Of a DNA stretch of 64,000 nt, positions 51,278 through 60,512 are shown piece after piece. Source of the DNA: PALSA-505 sp963699015 (GTDB taxonomy: Bacteria; Actinomycetota; Actinomycetes; Streptosporangiales; Streptosporangiaceae); contig CAVOSX010000006.1 of the NCBI GenBank assembly GCA_963699015.1, positions 310,001 to 374,000 on the forward strand. Direction: 5' to 3'. Made by a program: the position numbers and the translations under genes. The first letter of the stretch is position 1; each line of letters begins with the position of its first letter. Under the pieces are notes generated by a model. The model was not told where the DNA came from, made no database searches, and was given only the letters and a program-made list of their open reading frames with translations.

Positions 51278-53710
51278 TCATGTCACCTTGAAGCTGGTCG
51301 CGCTGGTCGCGGTGCCGCCCGGCGTGGTCACCTTGATCTTGCCGGTGGTGGCGCCCGCGGGCACCTTGACGACGATCTGGGCGGGAATGGCCGAGGTGAT
51401 GGTGGCCGCGGTGCCGTTGAAGGTGACCTTGGTGGCGCCGGCCAGGTGCATCCCGGTGATCGTCACGGAGGTGCCGACCTTGCCCGACGCCGGGCTGAAC
51501 TTGGTGATCGCCGGCGCTGGCGTGCTCGCGGACAGCACCAGGGCCTGAACCGGCACCGAGAAGCTGGCGTCGTAGCTGCCCGCGGCCTGGCAGGTGCCGG
51601 CGTTCGGGCAGGACACGCTGGTCAGGAGGTCCTCGACCGGGCTCGGGTCCGGGGTGGCGGGCGCGTTCCACGACAGGCCGTTCCAGGATTCGGTGAGGAC
51701 GGTGTCGCCCGGGCCACCCTGCTGGCCGACCGCGACACAGTTGGAGACGCTGAAGCAGGACACGCTGAGCAGTTCGTTGAAGCCCTTGCGCGGGTTGAGG
51801 CTATCGACCACCTTCCAGGTGGCCCCGTTCCAGGTCTCGGCGAGGGTGTGCGTCGTGCCCCCCACGCCCTGGTGGCCGACGGCAAGGCAGCTACTGGCGC
51901 TGGGGCAGGACAGCCCCTCCAGGATGTCGAAGGCACCGCTCGGGTTGGGGCTGGAAGCCTGCTTCCAGGTGCTGCCGTTTCCCGCCTCGACCAGCGTGCG
52001 CATGCCCGAGGGAGTGTCCAGTGAGCCCGCCGCGGTGCACTTCGCCGTGCTGACGCAGGAGACGCCGCTCAGCGAGTTGAAGTCGCCGCTCGGATCCGGC
52101 GTGGTCAGCGCCGTCCAGGTGCTGCCGTTCCACGACTCGGCCAGTGTCTCGGTCACGCTGCCGGAGGCGTCGTGGCCCACCGCCACGCAGTGGGTGGCGC
52201 TGACGCAGGACACGCCGGTGAGGGTGTTGTTCGTGCTGCTCGGGTTGGCGGGGGCCGAGACCGTCCAGGTGCCGCCGTTCCACTGCACGGCCAGGGCGTC
52301 GGTGACCCCGCCGTTCTGGTAGGTGCCGACGGCCATGCAGTGCGAGGCGCTGGAGCACGACACCGCGCTGAGCTGGTCGCTGGAGCTGGCGTCAGGGCTG
52401 GTCACCAGGGTCCAGGCGGTCCCGTTCCAGGACTCGATCAGGGTCTGGAAGCCGCCCGTGGTCGCGTACGAGCCGACCGCGAAGCAGGCGGTCACGCCGG
52501 GGCAGGCGATCCCGTTGAGCACGTTGGCCGTGTCGCCCTGGTTGAGGCTGGGCGACAGCGACCAGGCGGTGCCGTTCCAGGACAGGGCCACGGTCTGAAT
52601 GGCAGGCCCGGTCCCCGCCTCGCCGGCCGCCATGCAACTGGACGCGCCGGCGCACGACACGCCGGACAGCGTGTTCGCCTGCCCTGAATCCGGGGTGGGC
52701 CTGACCGTCCAGGCCGTCCCGTTGTACGAAGCGGCCAGGCTCTGCTCACCCGCGTCGCCGACCGCGGCGCAATGGGCCGCACTGGCGCAAGACACCCCCA
52801 AGAACTCGTTGACGGAGGGGTCGGGGTCGGGGCTGGTGACCACCTTCCAGGTGCTGCCGTTCCACGACTCGGCCAGGGTCTTGGTCTCGGAGCCGGTGAA
52901 GTCGTCGCCGACCGCGACGCACGCGGTCGCGGTGGCGCAGGACACCCCGTTCAGCTCGTTGTCGTGGGTGCTCGGGTTGGGGCTGGTGATCACCTTCCAG
53001 GTGCTGCCGTTCCAGGACTCCACCAGGGTCAGCGGGACCGAGCCGAAGTACCGGCCGGCCGCGGTGCAGTGGCTGGCGCTGACGCAGGACACCCCGTTCA
53101 GGAAGCTGCCCGAGCCCTTGGCCGGGCTGGTCACGACAGACCAGGCGGCGCCGTTCCAGTGTTCGGCCAGGGTCACGTCGGTGCCGTTGTCCTCGAAACC
53201 GACCGCCATGCAGGAGCCGGCACTGACGCAGGACACCCCGTCGAGGTTGTTCACCGAACTGCTCGGGCTGGGGCTTGATGCCATGGACCAGGTGGAGCCG
53301 TTCCAGGTTTCGATCAGCGTCAGCGCCGCGTTGCTGGCGTCGAAGTAGTCGCCGGCCGCCACACAGAACGTCGCACTGACGCAGGACACGCTTCGCAGCA
53401 CGTTCGTCGTGTTGCTCGGCTGCACCGGGGTGGTCAGCGACCAGGCGGTGCCGTTCCAGTGCTCGGCCATAGCCAGATCCTGGCTGCCGTCCAGGTAGGT
53501 ACCCACGGCCATGCAGTCAGACGCGGAGACGCAGGAGACGGCGGAGAACTGGTTGTCGCTATCCCCATGGTCGGGCGCCGGGGTGACCGACCACTGCGAG
53601 GGCGCGGCCAGCGCCTGCCCGGCTGGGAGCGCGACGGTGAGCAGCACCGCGACGAACACGCTCCCGCCCAGGGCGATCCAGCGCCTTAACCTGATCCTGC
53701 TCCGGGCCAT
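51278..53710 (-). CDS. Large secreted WNG-repeat protein with a C-terminal IPT/TIG domain
   Basis: 810 residues from ATG 53710 (GTG upstream in frame is possible). After a signal peptide (MARSRIRLRRWIALGGSVFVAVLLTVALPAG) come about 13-14 repeats of about 47 residues, each with ESWNGxxWxxxxSPxPxxxxNxLxxVSCxSAxxCxAVG, i.e. WNG..W then C-x(6)-C. The last 80 residues (APAITKFSPASGKVGTSVTITGMHLAGATKVTFNGTAATITSAIPAQIVVKVPAG) are an IPT/TIG Ig-like domain. The Cys pairs in every repeat fit disulphides. A secreted propeller-like adhesin or binder; no enzymatic set. Confidence 0.88.
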   Translation of the reverse strand: MARSRIRLRRWIALGGSVFVAVLLTVALPAGQALAAPSQWSVTPAPDHGDSDNQFSAVSCVSASDCMAVGTYLDGSQDLAMAEHWNGTAWSLTTPVQPSNTTNVLRSVSCVSATFCVAAGDYFDASNAALTLIETWNGSTWSMASSPSPSSSVNNLDGVSCVSAGSCMAVGFEDNGTDVTLAEHWNGAAWSVVTSPAKGSGSFLNGVSCVSASHCTAAGRYFGSVPLTLVESWNGSTWKVITSPNPSTHDNELNGVSCATATACVAVGDDFTGSETKTLAESWNGSTWKVVTSPDPDPSVNEFLGVSCASAAHCAAVGDAGEQSLAASYNGTAWTVRPTPDSGQANTLSGVSCAGASSCMAAGEAGTGPAIQTVALSWNGTAWSLSPSLNQGDTANVLNGIACPGVTACFAVGSYATTGGFQTLIESWNGTAWTLVTSPDASSSDQLSAVSCSSASHCMAVGTYQNGGVTDALAVQWNGGTWTVSAPANPSSTNNTLTGVSCVSATHCVAVGHDASGSVTETLAESWNGSTWTALTTPDPSGDFNSLSGVSCVSTAKCTAAGSLDTPSGMRTLVEAGNGSTWKQASSPNPSGAFDILEGLSCPSASSCLAVGHQGVGGTTHTLAETWNGATWKVVDSLNPRKGFNELLSVSCFSVSNCVAVGQQGGPGDTVLTESWNGLSWNAPATPDPSPVEDLLTSVSCPNAGTCQAAGSYDASFSVPVQALVLSASTPAPAITKFSPASGKVGTSVTITGMHLAGATKVTFNGTAATITSAIPAQIVVKVPAGATTGKIKVTTPGGTATSATSFKVT

Positions 53711-53940
53711 GCTGACCACCGTCCGATCGCGTGCTGACGGCCGGAAGCGCCCGGCGGCGCTGAACCCCGGCAAATTACCCGTTTAACTAGCCTTTGCCCC
53801 GCTATTGAGAATAACGGCTGGCGGCCGGCCAGACGAGAGGCAGAAACACGTCGTTCACCACCCCAGCGGCTGCGTGAACTGCCGGCAGCGCGAGCGGGGG
53901 AGGGGCGCGGCAGATCCGGGCGAGGCTGGCTCCCGGGTGC

Positions 53941-54522
53941 CTAGTCGTGACTGGCTGGAAGGGCCAGGACCAGCACGTCCAGCACGGGCGAGCCGGGATC
54001 GGATCCACGGGTTCGTCCGATCCTGGTCCAGCCCCACGTCCGGAAAGCCCGCTGCGCCACGGTGGCCCCCGACGGGACGGTCACCGTCGCTCGTTCCTCG
54101 GGCCGGCCGCTGAGGATGAGGTCATGCAGGGATCCGGCGATGCCCTGCCTGCGCCACGACGCGCGTACCAGCAGGTCCATCAGGGCGAAGGTACGGCCTG
54201 GATGCTCAGCGGTGACCTCGGCCGGCAGCGCGGTGGTCAGTCCCTTCCACCAGGAAGTCGATGACCGCAGCGGCATGCCGGCCGCGAAACCGACCAGGTA
54301 GTCACCGTGGCGGGCCTCAGCCAGGACGAAGCCCTGCTGGCGACGCCACACTCGCAGCCGCCCGGCGAACACCGCCTCATGATCGGCCGCACCGTTATTC
54401 TCGCGGTGGACAACCTGCAGCTCGTCCTCATGCGCAGCGGCCTGCCTGCCGTCGAGCCTGTGAAGCGTGATGCCAGACCCGGCCACGACCACCTTCTCCG
54501 CTGAGCACTGCGCCCTTGCCAC
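53941..54522 (-). CDS. GNAT-family N-acetyltransferase
   Basis: 193 residues from ATG 54522. The acetyl-CoA motif lies in LMDLLVRASWRRQGIAGSLHDLILSGR (the RxxGxA/G signature), with GYLVGFAAGMPL as the preceding strand. The C-terminal half is a further beta strand pair. Substrate unknown. Divergent from the truncated DinB gene with 68 bp between. Confidence 0.84.
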   Translation of the reverse strand: MARAQCSAEKVVVAGSGITLHRLDGRQAAAHEDELQVVHRENNGAADHEAVFAGRLRVWRRQQGFVLAEARHGDYLVGFAAGMPLRSSTSWWKGLTTALPAEVTAEHPGRTFALMDLLVRASWRRQGIAGSLHDLILSGRPEERATVTVPSGATVAQRAFRTWGWTRIGRTRGSDPGSPVLDVLVLALPASHD

Positions 54523-54590
54523 ACCAAGACTGCCAGGTGGTCCGCGGCCGGGTCTCGAACTGCGGCCGCGGGCCTTGCTAGCGTCGCGGT

Positions 54591-54917
54591 GTGACGGTCG
54601 AGCGGGTCATCCCGCCGCAGCAGGCGGGCGAGGAGATGGCCGGCCTGTGGGCGGCCGGGCCGGTGCTGGATCCGGAGCCGGCCTTCGAGGAGGCGGGAAC
54701 CGCTGACGTGACAGCGGCATTCACTGCCTGGCGGGCCGAGTGCGAGCACGCCAGGGAACTGACGGCGGCAGCGGCGTCGCTGGATGTCGCCGGCATGCGC
54801 GGCGGGGCACGGTTCTCGCTGCGCTGGGTCATGGTTCACATGATCGAGGAGTACGCCCGCCACAACGGCCATGCTGACCTGCTGCGGGAGCGCATTGACG
54901 GTTCGACCGGAGCGTGA
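54591..54917 (+). pseudogene. N-terminally truncated DinB/DUF664-like protein
   Basis: 108 residues from GTG 54591. The second half has the typical end of DUF664/DinB proteins, SLRWVMVHMIEEYARHNGHADLLRERIDG, including the His and His-x-x-x-His of the metal site. The family is normally about 160-170 residues, and the first helices with the third metal His have no counterpart here. No frame upstream (54523-54590) supplies them. It is either a fragment or an unusually short member. Confidence 0.6.
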
Positions 54918-54920
54918 GTG

Positions 54921-54946
54921 CCCGCCGGCAAACTCTACGCGGCGGG
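54921..54946. terminator. Hairpin after the truncated DinB gene
   Basis: Stem CCCGCCG (54921-54927) with CGGCGGG (54940-54946) and a 12-base loop, 4 bp after the stop. Weak-to-moderate; no U-run. It fits a terminator between the DinB fragment and the convergent oxidoreductase. Confidence 0.5.
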
Positions 54947-55012
54947 ATAACTGCGGACCCGGTCACGGCCGCCCGGTCACTGCCGGCCCGGTTACCCGCC
55001 CCTCGCCCGTAC

Positions 55013-56422
55013 TCACCCCAGCGCCCCGAGCAGTTCGGCACGGGACGGGCCCGGCGCGATGAACGCCTCGCGGCCCTCGGCGGCCGCCGAGACGCGGCCG
55101 GCGAACCCGGGCCGGGTGAACACCTCCTCAGGCAGCGCCTGCATCATGATGATCTCCATCATGGCCCGGAAGACGTCGGCGTCGTAGAGCATCGCCTTTC
55201 CGAATGCCTGCTGGAACAGAGCCGCCGGGCCGGTGGGCTGCGGTGCGGGCCTGCCCTCGATCGCCGCGTCCATCTGGACCTTGCGGGCCCGGTCGAACTC
55301 CACCGTGGCCTGGTACCACGGGATCACCCGGGTCTGCGTCATCCGGTCGTGTTCGACTGCGAGCGTGAGCGGGTCATCCAGGTGTTTCCCGATGACCTCG
55401 ACGGTCCCCGCGGCGTGCATGAATCCCATGGTCATTCCCCGGCCCAGCGACGGGTTCGTGCAGCATGCCGAGTCGCCGACGGTGACCAGGCCCGTCACTA
55501 CCGGCGTGCCGTTCACCACGAGCCCCCGCCGCCGGTCCACGATGCCGCTCATCGCGGCGACGTCGGTGAGCGGTTCGCCGTCGAGGAGGTGCGCGTGGAA
55601 CGGGCACGCGGCGATCAGGGCCGTCCACTTCTCGGGCTGCCGCAGTTCCTTGAGTGCCTGGTCGCGGGAGGAGATGTAGACGGTCACTGACCACGTTCCC
55701 GCGTCGCCGGGCAGCGTCAACAGCGAGAAGGAGTCGAACGGCGTCAGCAGGCCGGTGATGAACTGAGGTTGCTCCCCGGACGCCGAGCGGAAGTAGCGGG
55801 TGTAGTAGGTGAAGCCCGAGTCCTCAGCCTCCTCTGCCGGCGCCGGGGCTCCCAGCGCCGCTAGCCAGCCGGGCAGCCCCGATCGTCGGCCCATCGCGTC
55901 GATGACCAGGTCAGCGGCGAGTTCGTCGCCGCTGGAGGTGCGCACGCCGGTCACGTGGGGGACGCCGGCCGCGGCCGCCGGGCCGGTCACCAGCTCGGTA
56001 ACCGACACCCCCCGGCGGATATCGGCACGCTCGGCTGCGGTGGCCGCCACCGCGTACTCGATCACCGGCCGCCGGCCCGTGACCGTGGTGAACCGGTCGT
56101 CTCCCTCGCGCGGCGCGCGGTCGGTGATGAACGGGGGCAGGAGTGAAAGCGCGTCGAACGGCGTGCCGCCCGCCTGCAGCAGGGCCTGCGCCGTCTCGGG
56201 CAACGTCTCGCCGAGCAGGTGGTATCCGGCCGCGTGCAGGAAGTGCGGCTGCCGGAACTGGGCCACCCCGTGCCGCTGCCACGCCTGCCACGCCTGCTGT
56301 GGCGAGCCAGGCATCGCCGCGTCGTCGCGTTCGAAGACCGTGACGTCATGTCCGGCCCTCGCGAGCATCAGCGCCGCCGAAAGGCCCACGACCCCGCCGC
56401 CGATAACCACGATCTTAGGCAT
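55013..56422 (-). CDS. FAD-dependent oxidoreductase (monooxygenase/epoxidase-like)
   Basis: 469 residues from ATG 56422; GAGGGG is 10 bases in front. The FAD dinucleotide fold opens with KIVVIGGGVVGLSAALMLARAGHDVTVFERD, and the second FAD motif VGDSACCTNPSLGRGMTMGFMHAAG lies near residue 330. Between are DLVIDAMGRRSGLPGWL and a substrate region. This is the PHBH-like flavoprotein monooxygenase layout. Substrate unknown. It is alone. Confidence 0.88.
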   Translation of the reverse strand: MPKIVVIGGGVVGLSAALMLARAGHDVTVFERDDAAMPGSPQQAWQAWQRHGVAQFRQPHFLHAAGYHLLGETLPETAQALLQAGGTPFDALSLLPPFITDRAPREGDDRFTTVTGRRPVIEYAVAATAAERADIRRGVSVTELVTGPAAAAGVPHVTGVRTSSGDELAADLVIDAMGRRSGLPGWLAALGAPAPAEEAEDSGFTYYTRYFRSASGEQPQFITGLLTPFDSFSLLTLPGDAGTWSVTVYISSRDQALKELRQPEKWTALIAACPFHAHLLDGEPLTDVAAMSGIVDRRRGLVVNGTPVVTGLVTVGDSACCTNPSLGRGMTMGFMHAAGTVEVIGKHLDDPLTLAVEHDRMTQTRVIPWYQATVEFDRARKVQMDAAIEGRPAPQPTGPAALFQQAFGKAMLYDADVFRAMMEIIMMQALPEEVFTRPGFAGRVSAAAEGREAFIAPGPSRAELLGALG

Positions 56423-56626
56423 CCGGCCAATCCCCTCAGAATTGAACAGCACTGCTACGGCGCCGGCGCGGCACGCCGGATCCTGTAGCTCCCCGTGACC
56501 AGGCTCGCTGCACTGGCCTTACTGCAGATACTTTCACCCGGCAGGCAGCCGGCACCAGCGAGAACGAGCCTCAACGCATATGAGGAACCCGTGGCGGCCG
56601 TCAACCAGGCCGACCGCTGCCGGCGG

Positions 56627-57463
56627 CTAGCCGGCCAGGGCTTCCGCGAGCGCGGTCCAGGACTGGCGCGGGATGCCCTGCTCGCCCAGCGGCTGCAGGC
56701 AGACGTGGTCGGCGCCGGCGTCGAGGTGCTCATGGACGAACTCGGCGATCTGCCCGGCGCTGCCCTGAGGGATGATCGCGTCGACCAGCCGGTCGGAGCC
56801 CCCGCCGGCGAAGTCGGCCTCGGTGAAGCCGAAGCCGAGCAGGTTCTGCGTGTAGTTGCGCAGGCCCAGGTACATCTGGGCGTACTGGCGGGCGACGGCC
56901 TTGGCGTGCACCGGGTCGATGCTGACCACGCACGCCACCTCGGGGGCGACCAGCTTGCCGGGGCCGAGCCGCTGGCGGGCCAGCCGGGTGTGCTCGACGG
57001 GCACGAAGTACGGGTGCGTGCCCGCGGTGCGCTCGCCCGCGAGGTCGAGCATCTTCGGGCCGAGCGCGGCCAGGCAGCGCTCGCCGGCCGGCGGCGGGGA
57101 CGGCGAGGCGTCAAGGCCGTCGAGGAACGCGCGCATGGTCGCCAGCGGCCGGCGGTAGTCGCTGGTCGCCTCGGGGTGGCCGATGCCGATGCCGAGCATG
57201 AACCGGCCGGGGAAGTCCGCGCGCAGCGTCGCATCGGCGGCCGCCGTCTGGCCGGGGTCGTTACCCCAGACGTTGAGGATGCCGGTCGCCGCGACGAGCG
57301 TCGATGTCGCGTCCAGGATCGGGCGGATGTCGGCAACGCGGGGGGAGCCGCCCACCCACCACGTGCCGTACCCGAGCTGCTCGGCGAGCCTGGCCGCCTC
57401 CCCGGCGCGCTGGATGCCGAACGGACGGTAGCTGGTCCAGATGCCGACCTTCCCGATGTTCAT
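56627..57463 (-). CDS. LLM-class (likely F420-dependent) oxidoreductase
   Basis: 278 residues from ATG 57463. The barrel reads NIGKVGIWTSYRPFGIQRAGEAARLAEQLGYGTWWVGGSPR, then LVAATGILNVWGNDPGQTAAADATLRADFPGRFMLGIGIGHPE and YAQMYLGLRNYTQNLLGFGFTEADFAGG..RLVDAIIPQGSAGQIAEFVHEHLDAGADHVCLQPL. It matches the F420-dependent luciferase-like group TIGR03620. Reaction unknown. Isolated; the DUF1684 gene is divergent. Confidence 0.86.
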   Translation of the reverse strand: MNIGKVGIWTSYRPFGIQRAGEAARLAEQLGYGTWWVGGSPRVADIRPILDATSTLVAATGILNVWGNDPGQTAAADATLRADFPGRFMLGIGIGHPEATSDYRRPLATMRAFLDGLDASPSPPPAGERCLAALGPKMLDLAGERTAGTHPYFVPVEHTRLARQRLGPGKLVAPEVACVVSIDPVHAKAVARQYAQMYLGLRNYTQNLLGFGFTEADFAGGGSDRLVDAIIPQGSAGQIAEFVHEHLDAGADHVCLQPLGEQGIPRQSWTALAEALAG

Positions 57464-57612
57464 GGCCACAGTCTGACAGCCCGGATCGCCCCGCGGGCTG
57501 GCCAGTGCAGGCTCTCCGCCGGCTTGAGCGCAGGATGGGCAGCGCGCGGCGAGGCCGGGCGCGCGAGTGCGGCAGGTGATTGGATGGCACCAGGGCGGGC
57601 ATGGGAGTTCGG

Positions 57613-58248
57613 ATGTCGTTGACCTTGCTGGACTGGCGCCGCAGGATCGCCCGGCTGTATGCGGAGGTCCGCGCTGAGCCGGATCCCGTGGCCGCGCACG
57701 ATCACTGGCGCAGCACTCGTGATGACCTGCTGCGCTCGCATCCGGACTCGCCCGTCCCGCGGCCGGGACGCGCCGGCTACCCGGGCGCGCCGGTCGCCGC
57801 CTATGACCCGCTGCTGCGTTTCGAGGTCGAGGTCGTCACCGATCTGGAGGCCAGGCAGATGAAGGTCGCCACCGGCACCGACGGCATCGTCGTGTTCGAC
57901 CGCCTTGGATTTGCGCATCTGCCCGGCCTCGGCAGCCTGGACGTGTGGTGGCTCGCGTGCTACGGCGGTGGCGTCTTCGTGCCGGTCAAGGATGCCAGCG
58001 CGGGGTCGGCGACCTACGGCGGGGGCCGGTACCTGATCGATACGGCCAAGGGCGCGGATCTGGGCGGCGACGAGAGCCGGCTGGTCCTCGACTTCAACTT
58101 CGCCTACAACCCTTCGTGCGCCTACGATCCGGCCTGGGCCTGCCCGCTGGCCCCCGCGGGCAACACGCTGGCGCGGCCGCTGCTGGCGGGCGAGTTCATG
58201 CCACCGCCCGCGGCCGGACAGGCGAACCCGCCGCAGGCAACCGGGTAG
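57613..58248 (+). CDS. DUF1684 family protein
   Basis: 211 residues from ATG 57613, with GGGAG five bases in front. Family features are readable: LLDWRRRIARLYAEVRAEPDPVAAHDHWRSTRDDLLRSHPDSP at the start, YGGGRYLIDTAKGADLG in the centre, and the end motif DFNFAYNPSCAYDPAWACPLAPAGNTL. The reaction is not established. It may be secreted or cytosolic; no signal peptide is seen. Confidence 0.88.
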   Translation: MSLTLLDWRRRIARLYAEVRAEPDPVAAHDHWRSTRDDLLRSHPDSPVPRPGRAGYPGAPVAAYDPLLRFEVEVVTDLEARQMKVATGTDGIVVFDRLGFAHLPGLGSLDVWWLACYGGGVFVPVKDASAGSATYGGGRYLIDTAKGADLGGDESRLVLDFNFAYNPSCAYDPAWACPLAPAGNTLARPLLAGEFMPPPAAGQANPPQATG

Positions 58249-58340
58249 GGCTCTGCGTCCCCGGCCGGTGACGGGTGAACCCGCCGGCGGCCCCCCGGCG
58301 GCCCCGATCCACGGCACCCGGTCGCCGGGGCTACCCCGGT

Positions 58341-59213
58341 TCAGAACTTCTCGATGGCAGGGATGACGCGTTCGGCCATCAGGTCCAGCGGACGCAGCGT
58401 GCCGACCCGGGCCAGGGTGCCGTGCGCCACCTCGAAGCCCAGCTCGGACAGTTCCTGCAGGTGCTCGATCGTCTGCTGCACCCGTTCGCCGTCCTCGCCG
58501 AGATCGAACCGGACCTGCACGGTCTTCTCGATCGTGTCGTAGTCGCGGCCCTCGTCGGCGCAGTGCTGGCGCAGCACGTCGAGCTTGTGCGCCAGGTCCG
58601 GAGTATCGAACAGGTTGCACGCGTCGGCGTAGCGGGCCACCAGCAACAGCGTCTTGCGCTCGCCGCCCCCGCCGATGAGGATCGGTGGGTGCGGCCGGCT
58701 CAGTGCCTGCGGTGAGTTCAGCGTGCGGCTCAGGTGGTAGTGCTTGCCCTCGAACGGGCCGTCGTCGTCGCTCCACATCTGCGCGCAGATGCGCAATGCC
58801 TCTTCCAGCCGTTCGAAGCGCTCGGCGAGCGGCGGGAAGAGCAAGCCAAGCCCGCGGGCCTCTTCCTCGTTCCAGGCCGCCCCGATGCCCAGCATGGCGC
58901 GCCCACCCGACAGCACGTCCAGCGTGGTAACTTCCTTCGCCAGCAGCCCGGGGTCCCGGTAGACCACCGCGGTCACGACCGTGAGCAGCTTGACCCGCTC
59001 GGTCAGGCCGGCCAGAAAGCCCAGCGCCGTGTAGGCCTCGAGCATCTCGTGCTCGGGCGGCCCGAGGTGTCCGATCTGCCAGACGTGGTCCATCACGCTG
59101 AGCCGGTCTACCCCCGCGTCGTCGGCGCGCCGCGCCACCTCGCCCAACCGCGCCCGCAGTGCAGGCGGGCCGCCCTCCCAGGTGAAATCCGCGACGTGCA
59201 AGCCCACCTTCAT
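58341..59213 (-). CDS. LLM-class (likely F420-dependent) oxidoreductase
   Basis: 290 residues from ATG 59213. The barrel reads MKVGLHVADFTWEGGPPALRARLGEVARRADDAGVDRLSVMDHVWQIGHLG, then YTALGFLAGLTERVKLLTVVTAVVYRDPGLLAKEVTTLDVLSGGRAMLGIGAAWNEEEARGLGL and HPPILIGGGGERKTLLLVARYADACNLFD. Typical of the F420 group TIGR03560. The third such enzyme in the window. Substrate unknown. Confidence 0.87.
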   Translation of the reverse strand: MKVGLHVADFTWEGGPPALRARLGEVARRADDAGVDRLSVMDHVWQIGHLGPPEHEMLEAYTALGFLAGLTERVKLLTVVTAVVYRDPGLLAKEVTTLDVLSGGRAMLGIGAAWNEEEARGLGLLFPPLAERFERLEEALRICAQMWSDDDGPFEGKHYHLSRTLNSPQALSRPHPPILIGGGGERKTLLLVARYADACNLFDTPDLAHKLDVLRQHCADEGRDYDTIEKTVQVRFDLGEDGERVQQTIEHLQELSELGFEVAHGTLARVGTLRPLDLMAERVIPAIEKF

Positions 59214-59442
59214 CCGCGTACTCCCTTCGGCACCATCCGGAATGACCCTCCGGATCAGTATCCCAGGTGTGCAGGCACTGCGGACCGGGACTTGCTGGCA
59301 CCGGTCCTGGCCATGGCCGGCGTTCAGCCGATCATCAGGCAGTTCGCCGGATTGCCGCCGCGGCGCAGGCAGGTACCGAGAGGATGCGTATGCGCCCGGC
59401 CGCGCAACCGTGCCGGCTGCGCGGACGTGAGGTGAGGCGGCG

Positions 59443-60291
59443 ATGTTGTTGCTATCGAAGCTGGTCGGTGGGGTGCTGGCAGTCGGCTGCCTGGCCGCGG
59501 CTCCCTCCGGAGCGGCGGGCTCGCCCAAGGCGCCGCAGGTGTCATCGCCGGCGATACACAAGGGGGTCGGTGCATGGGCCTTTGACGGGGTGGACAAGGC
59601 GCTGGCCAGATCCGGGGCAGCCTGGTATTACACCTGGGCGGCTGGTCACCAGGGCATTGCGAGCCCGCCTGGCGTGCACTTCGTCCCCATGATCTGGGGC
59701 GCGGGCAGCGTGACCTCCGCAACATTGCGCCAGGTCCGCCGCGAAGGTCCTGACCTGCTGGGCTTCAACGAACCCGACAACGCCGGCCAGTCGGACATGA
59801 CCGTGTCCCAGGCGCTGCGGCTGTGGCCGCGGCTGATGGCTACCGGGCTGCGGCTTGGCAGCCCGGCCGTGGCTGCCGGCGCCGCCACCCCGGGCGGCTG
59901 GCTGGACCGCTTCATGCGCGGCATCCGGGCCCGCCACTACCGGGTCGGCTTCATCACCGTGCACTGGTACGGCGCCGATTTCGCCACCCGCCCGGCCGTC
60001 CAGCAGTTGCGCGGATACCTGCAGGCGATTCATGCCCGCTACCGGCTGCCGATCTGGCTGACCGAGTTCGCGCTGATGAGGTTCGGGCCCACCACGAGCT
60101 TCCCGTCCGCACGGCAGCAAGCGGCCTTCCTCACCGCCGCCACCTCGATGCTGGGATGGCTGCCCTTCGTGCACCGTTACGCCTGGTTCGCCCTCCCGGC
60201 CACGCCCGGAGACGGAACCGCTGGGCTGTTCCGGCCCGGTGCCATCGCCACCCGTGCAGGCCGCGCCTTCGAGGCGGCCGGCAGCCGCTAG
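59443..60291 (+). CDS. Secreted GH128-like glycoside hydrolase
   Basis: 282 residues from ATG 59443. The signal peptide (SKLVGGVLAVGCLAAAPSGAAG) may be a lipoprotein one, with Cys16. The TIM barrel of the Glyco_hydro_cc/GH128 kind shows KGVGAWAFDGVDKALARSGAAWYYTWAAG, then LLGFNEPDN with the acid/base Glu and LTEFALMRFG with the nucleophile Glu, plus VHWYG. GH128 enzymes cleave beta-1,3-glucans. Export and the conserved Glu pair support an active, secreted enzyme. Confidence 0.85.
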   Translation: MLLLSKLVGGVLAVGCLAAAPSGAAGSPKAPQVSSPAIHKGVGAWAFDGVDKALARSGAAWYYTWAAGHQGIASPPGVHFVPMIWGAGSVTSATLRQVRREGPDLLGFNEPDNAGQSDMTVSQALRLWPRLMATGLRLGSPAVAAGAATPGGWLDRFMRGIRARHYRVGFITVHWYGADFATRPAVQQLRGYLQAIHARYRLPIWLTEFALMRFGPTTSFPSARQQAAFLTAATSMLGWLPFVHRYAWFALPATPGDGTAGLFRPGAIATRAGRAFEAAGSR

Positions 60292-60512
60292 CCACCAGGG
60301 CCAGCGCCCCGGCCTGCCCGGCCTGCTCGTCCTGCTGGCCTTGGGCGGCTGGCATCGGGGTTGTCTGACAAGGGGTCCTTTGTGGAGCTTTTACCATGTC
60401 TTGGGGTTGACGTGGTACCAGGCGTCCTAGAAGCTGGTGTCGCGCGGGGATCAGCCTCACGTCTGGCTGGGGGGCAGTCATGGGCAGGCATCACGGCGGG
60501 GAGCACGGCACG
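60292..60512. other. Intergenic, no recognised feature
   Basis: 221 bp between two plus-strand genes for secreted proteins. Promoter of the TolB-type gene is presumed to lie here; an AT-richer patch (gagcttttaccatgtcttgg, near 60387-60406) is the likeliest location. No repeats or hairpins noted. Confidence 0.4.

Noticed and set aside
57460..59301. A 613-codon open frame on the minus strand
   Set aside because: It runs through the LLM enzyme gene in another frame and antisense to the DUF1684 gene; the composition is Arg/Gly/Pro-rich with no motif.
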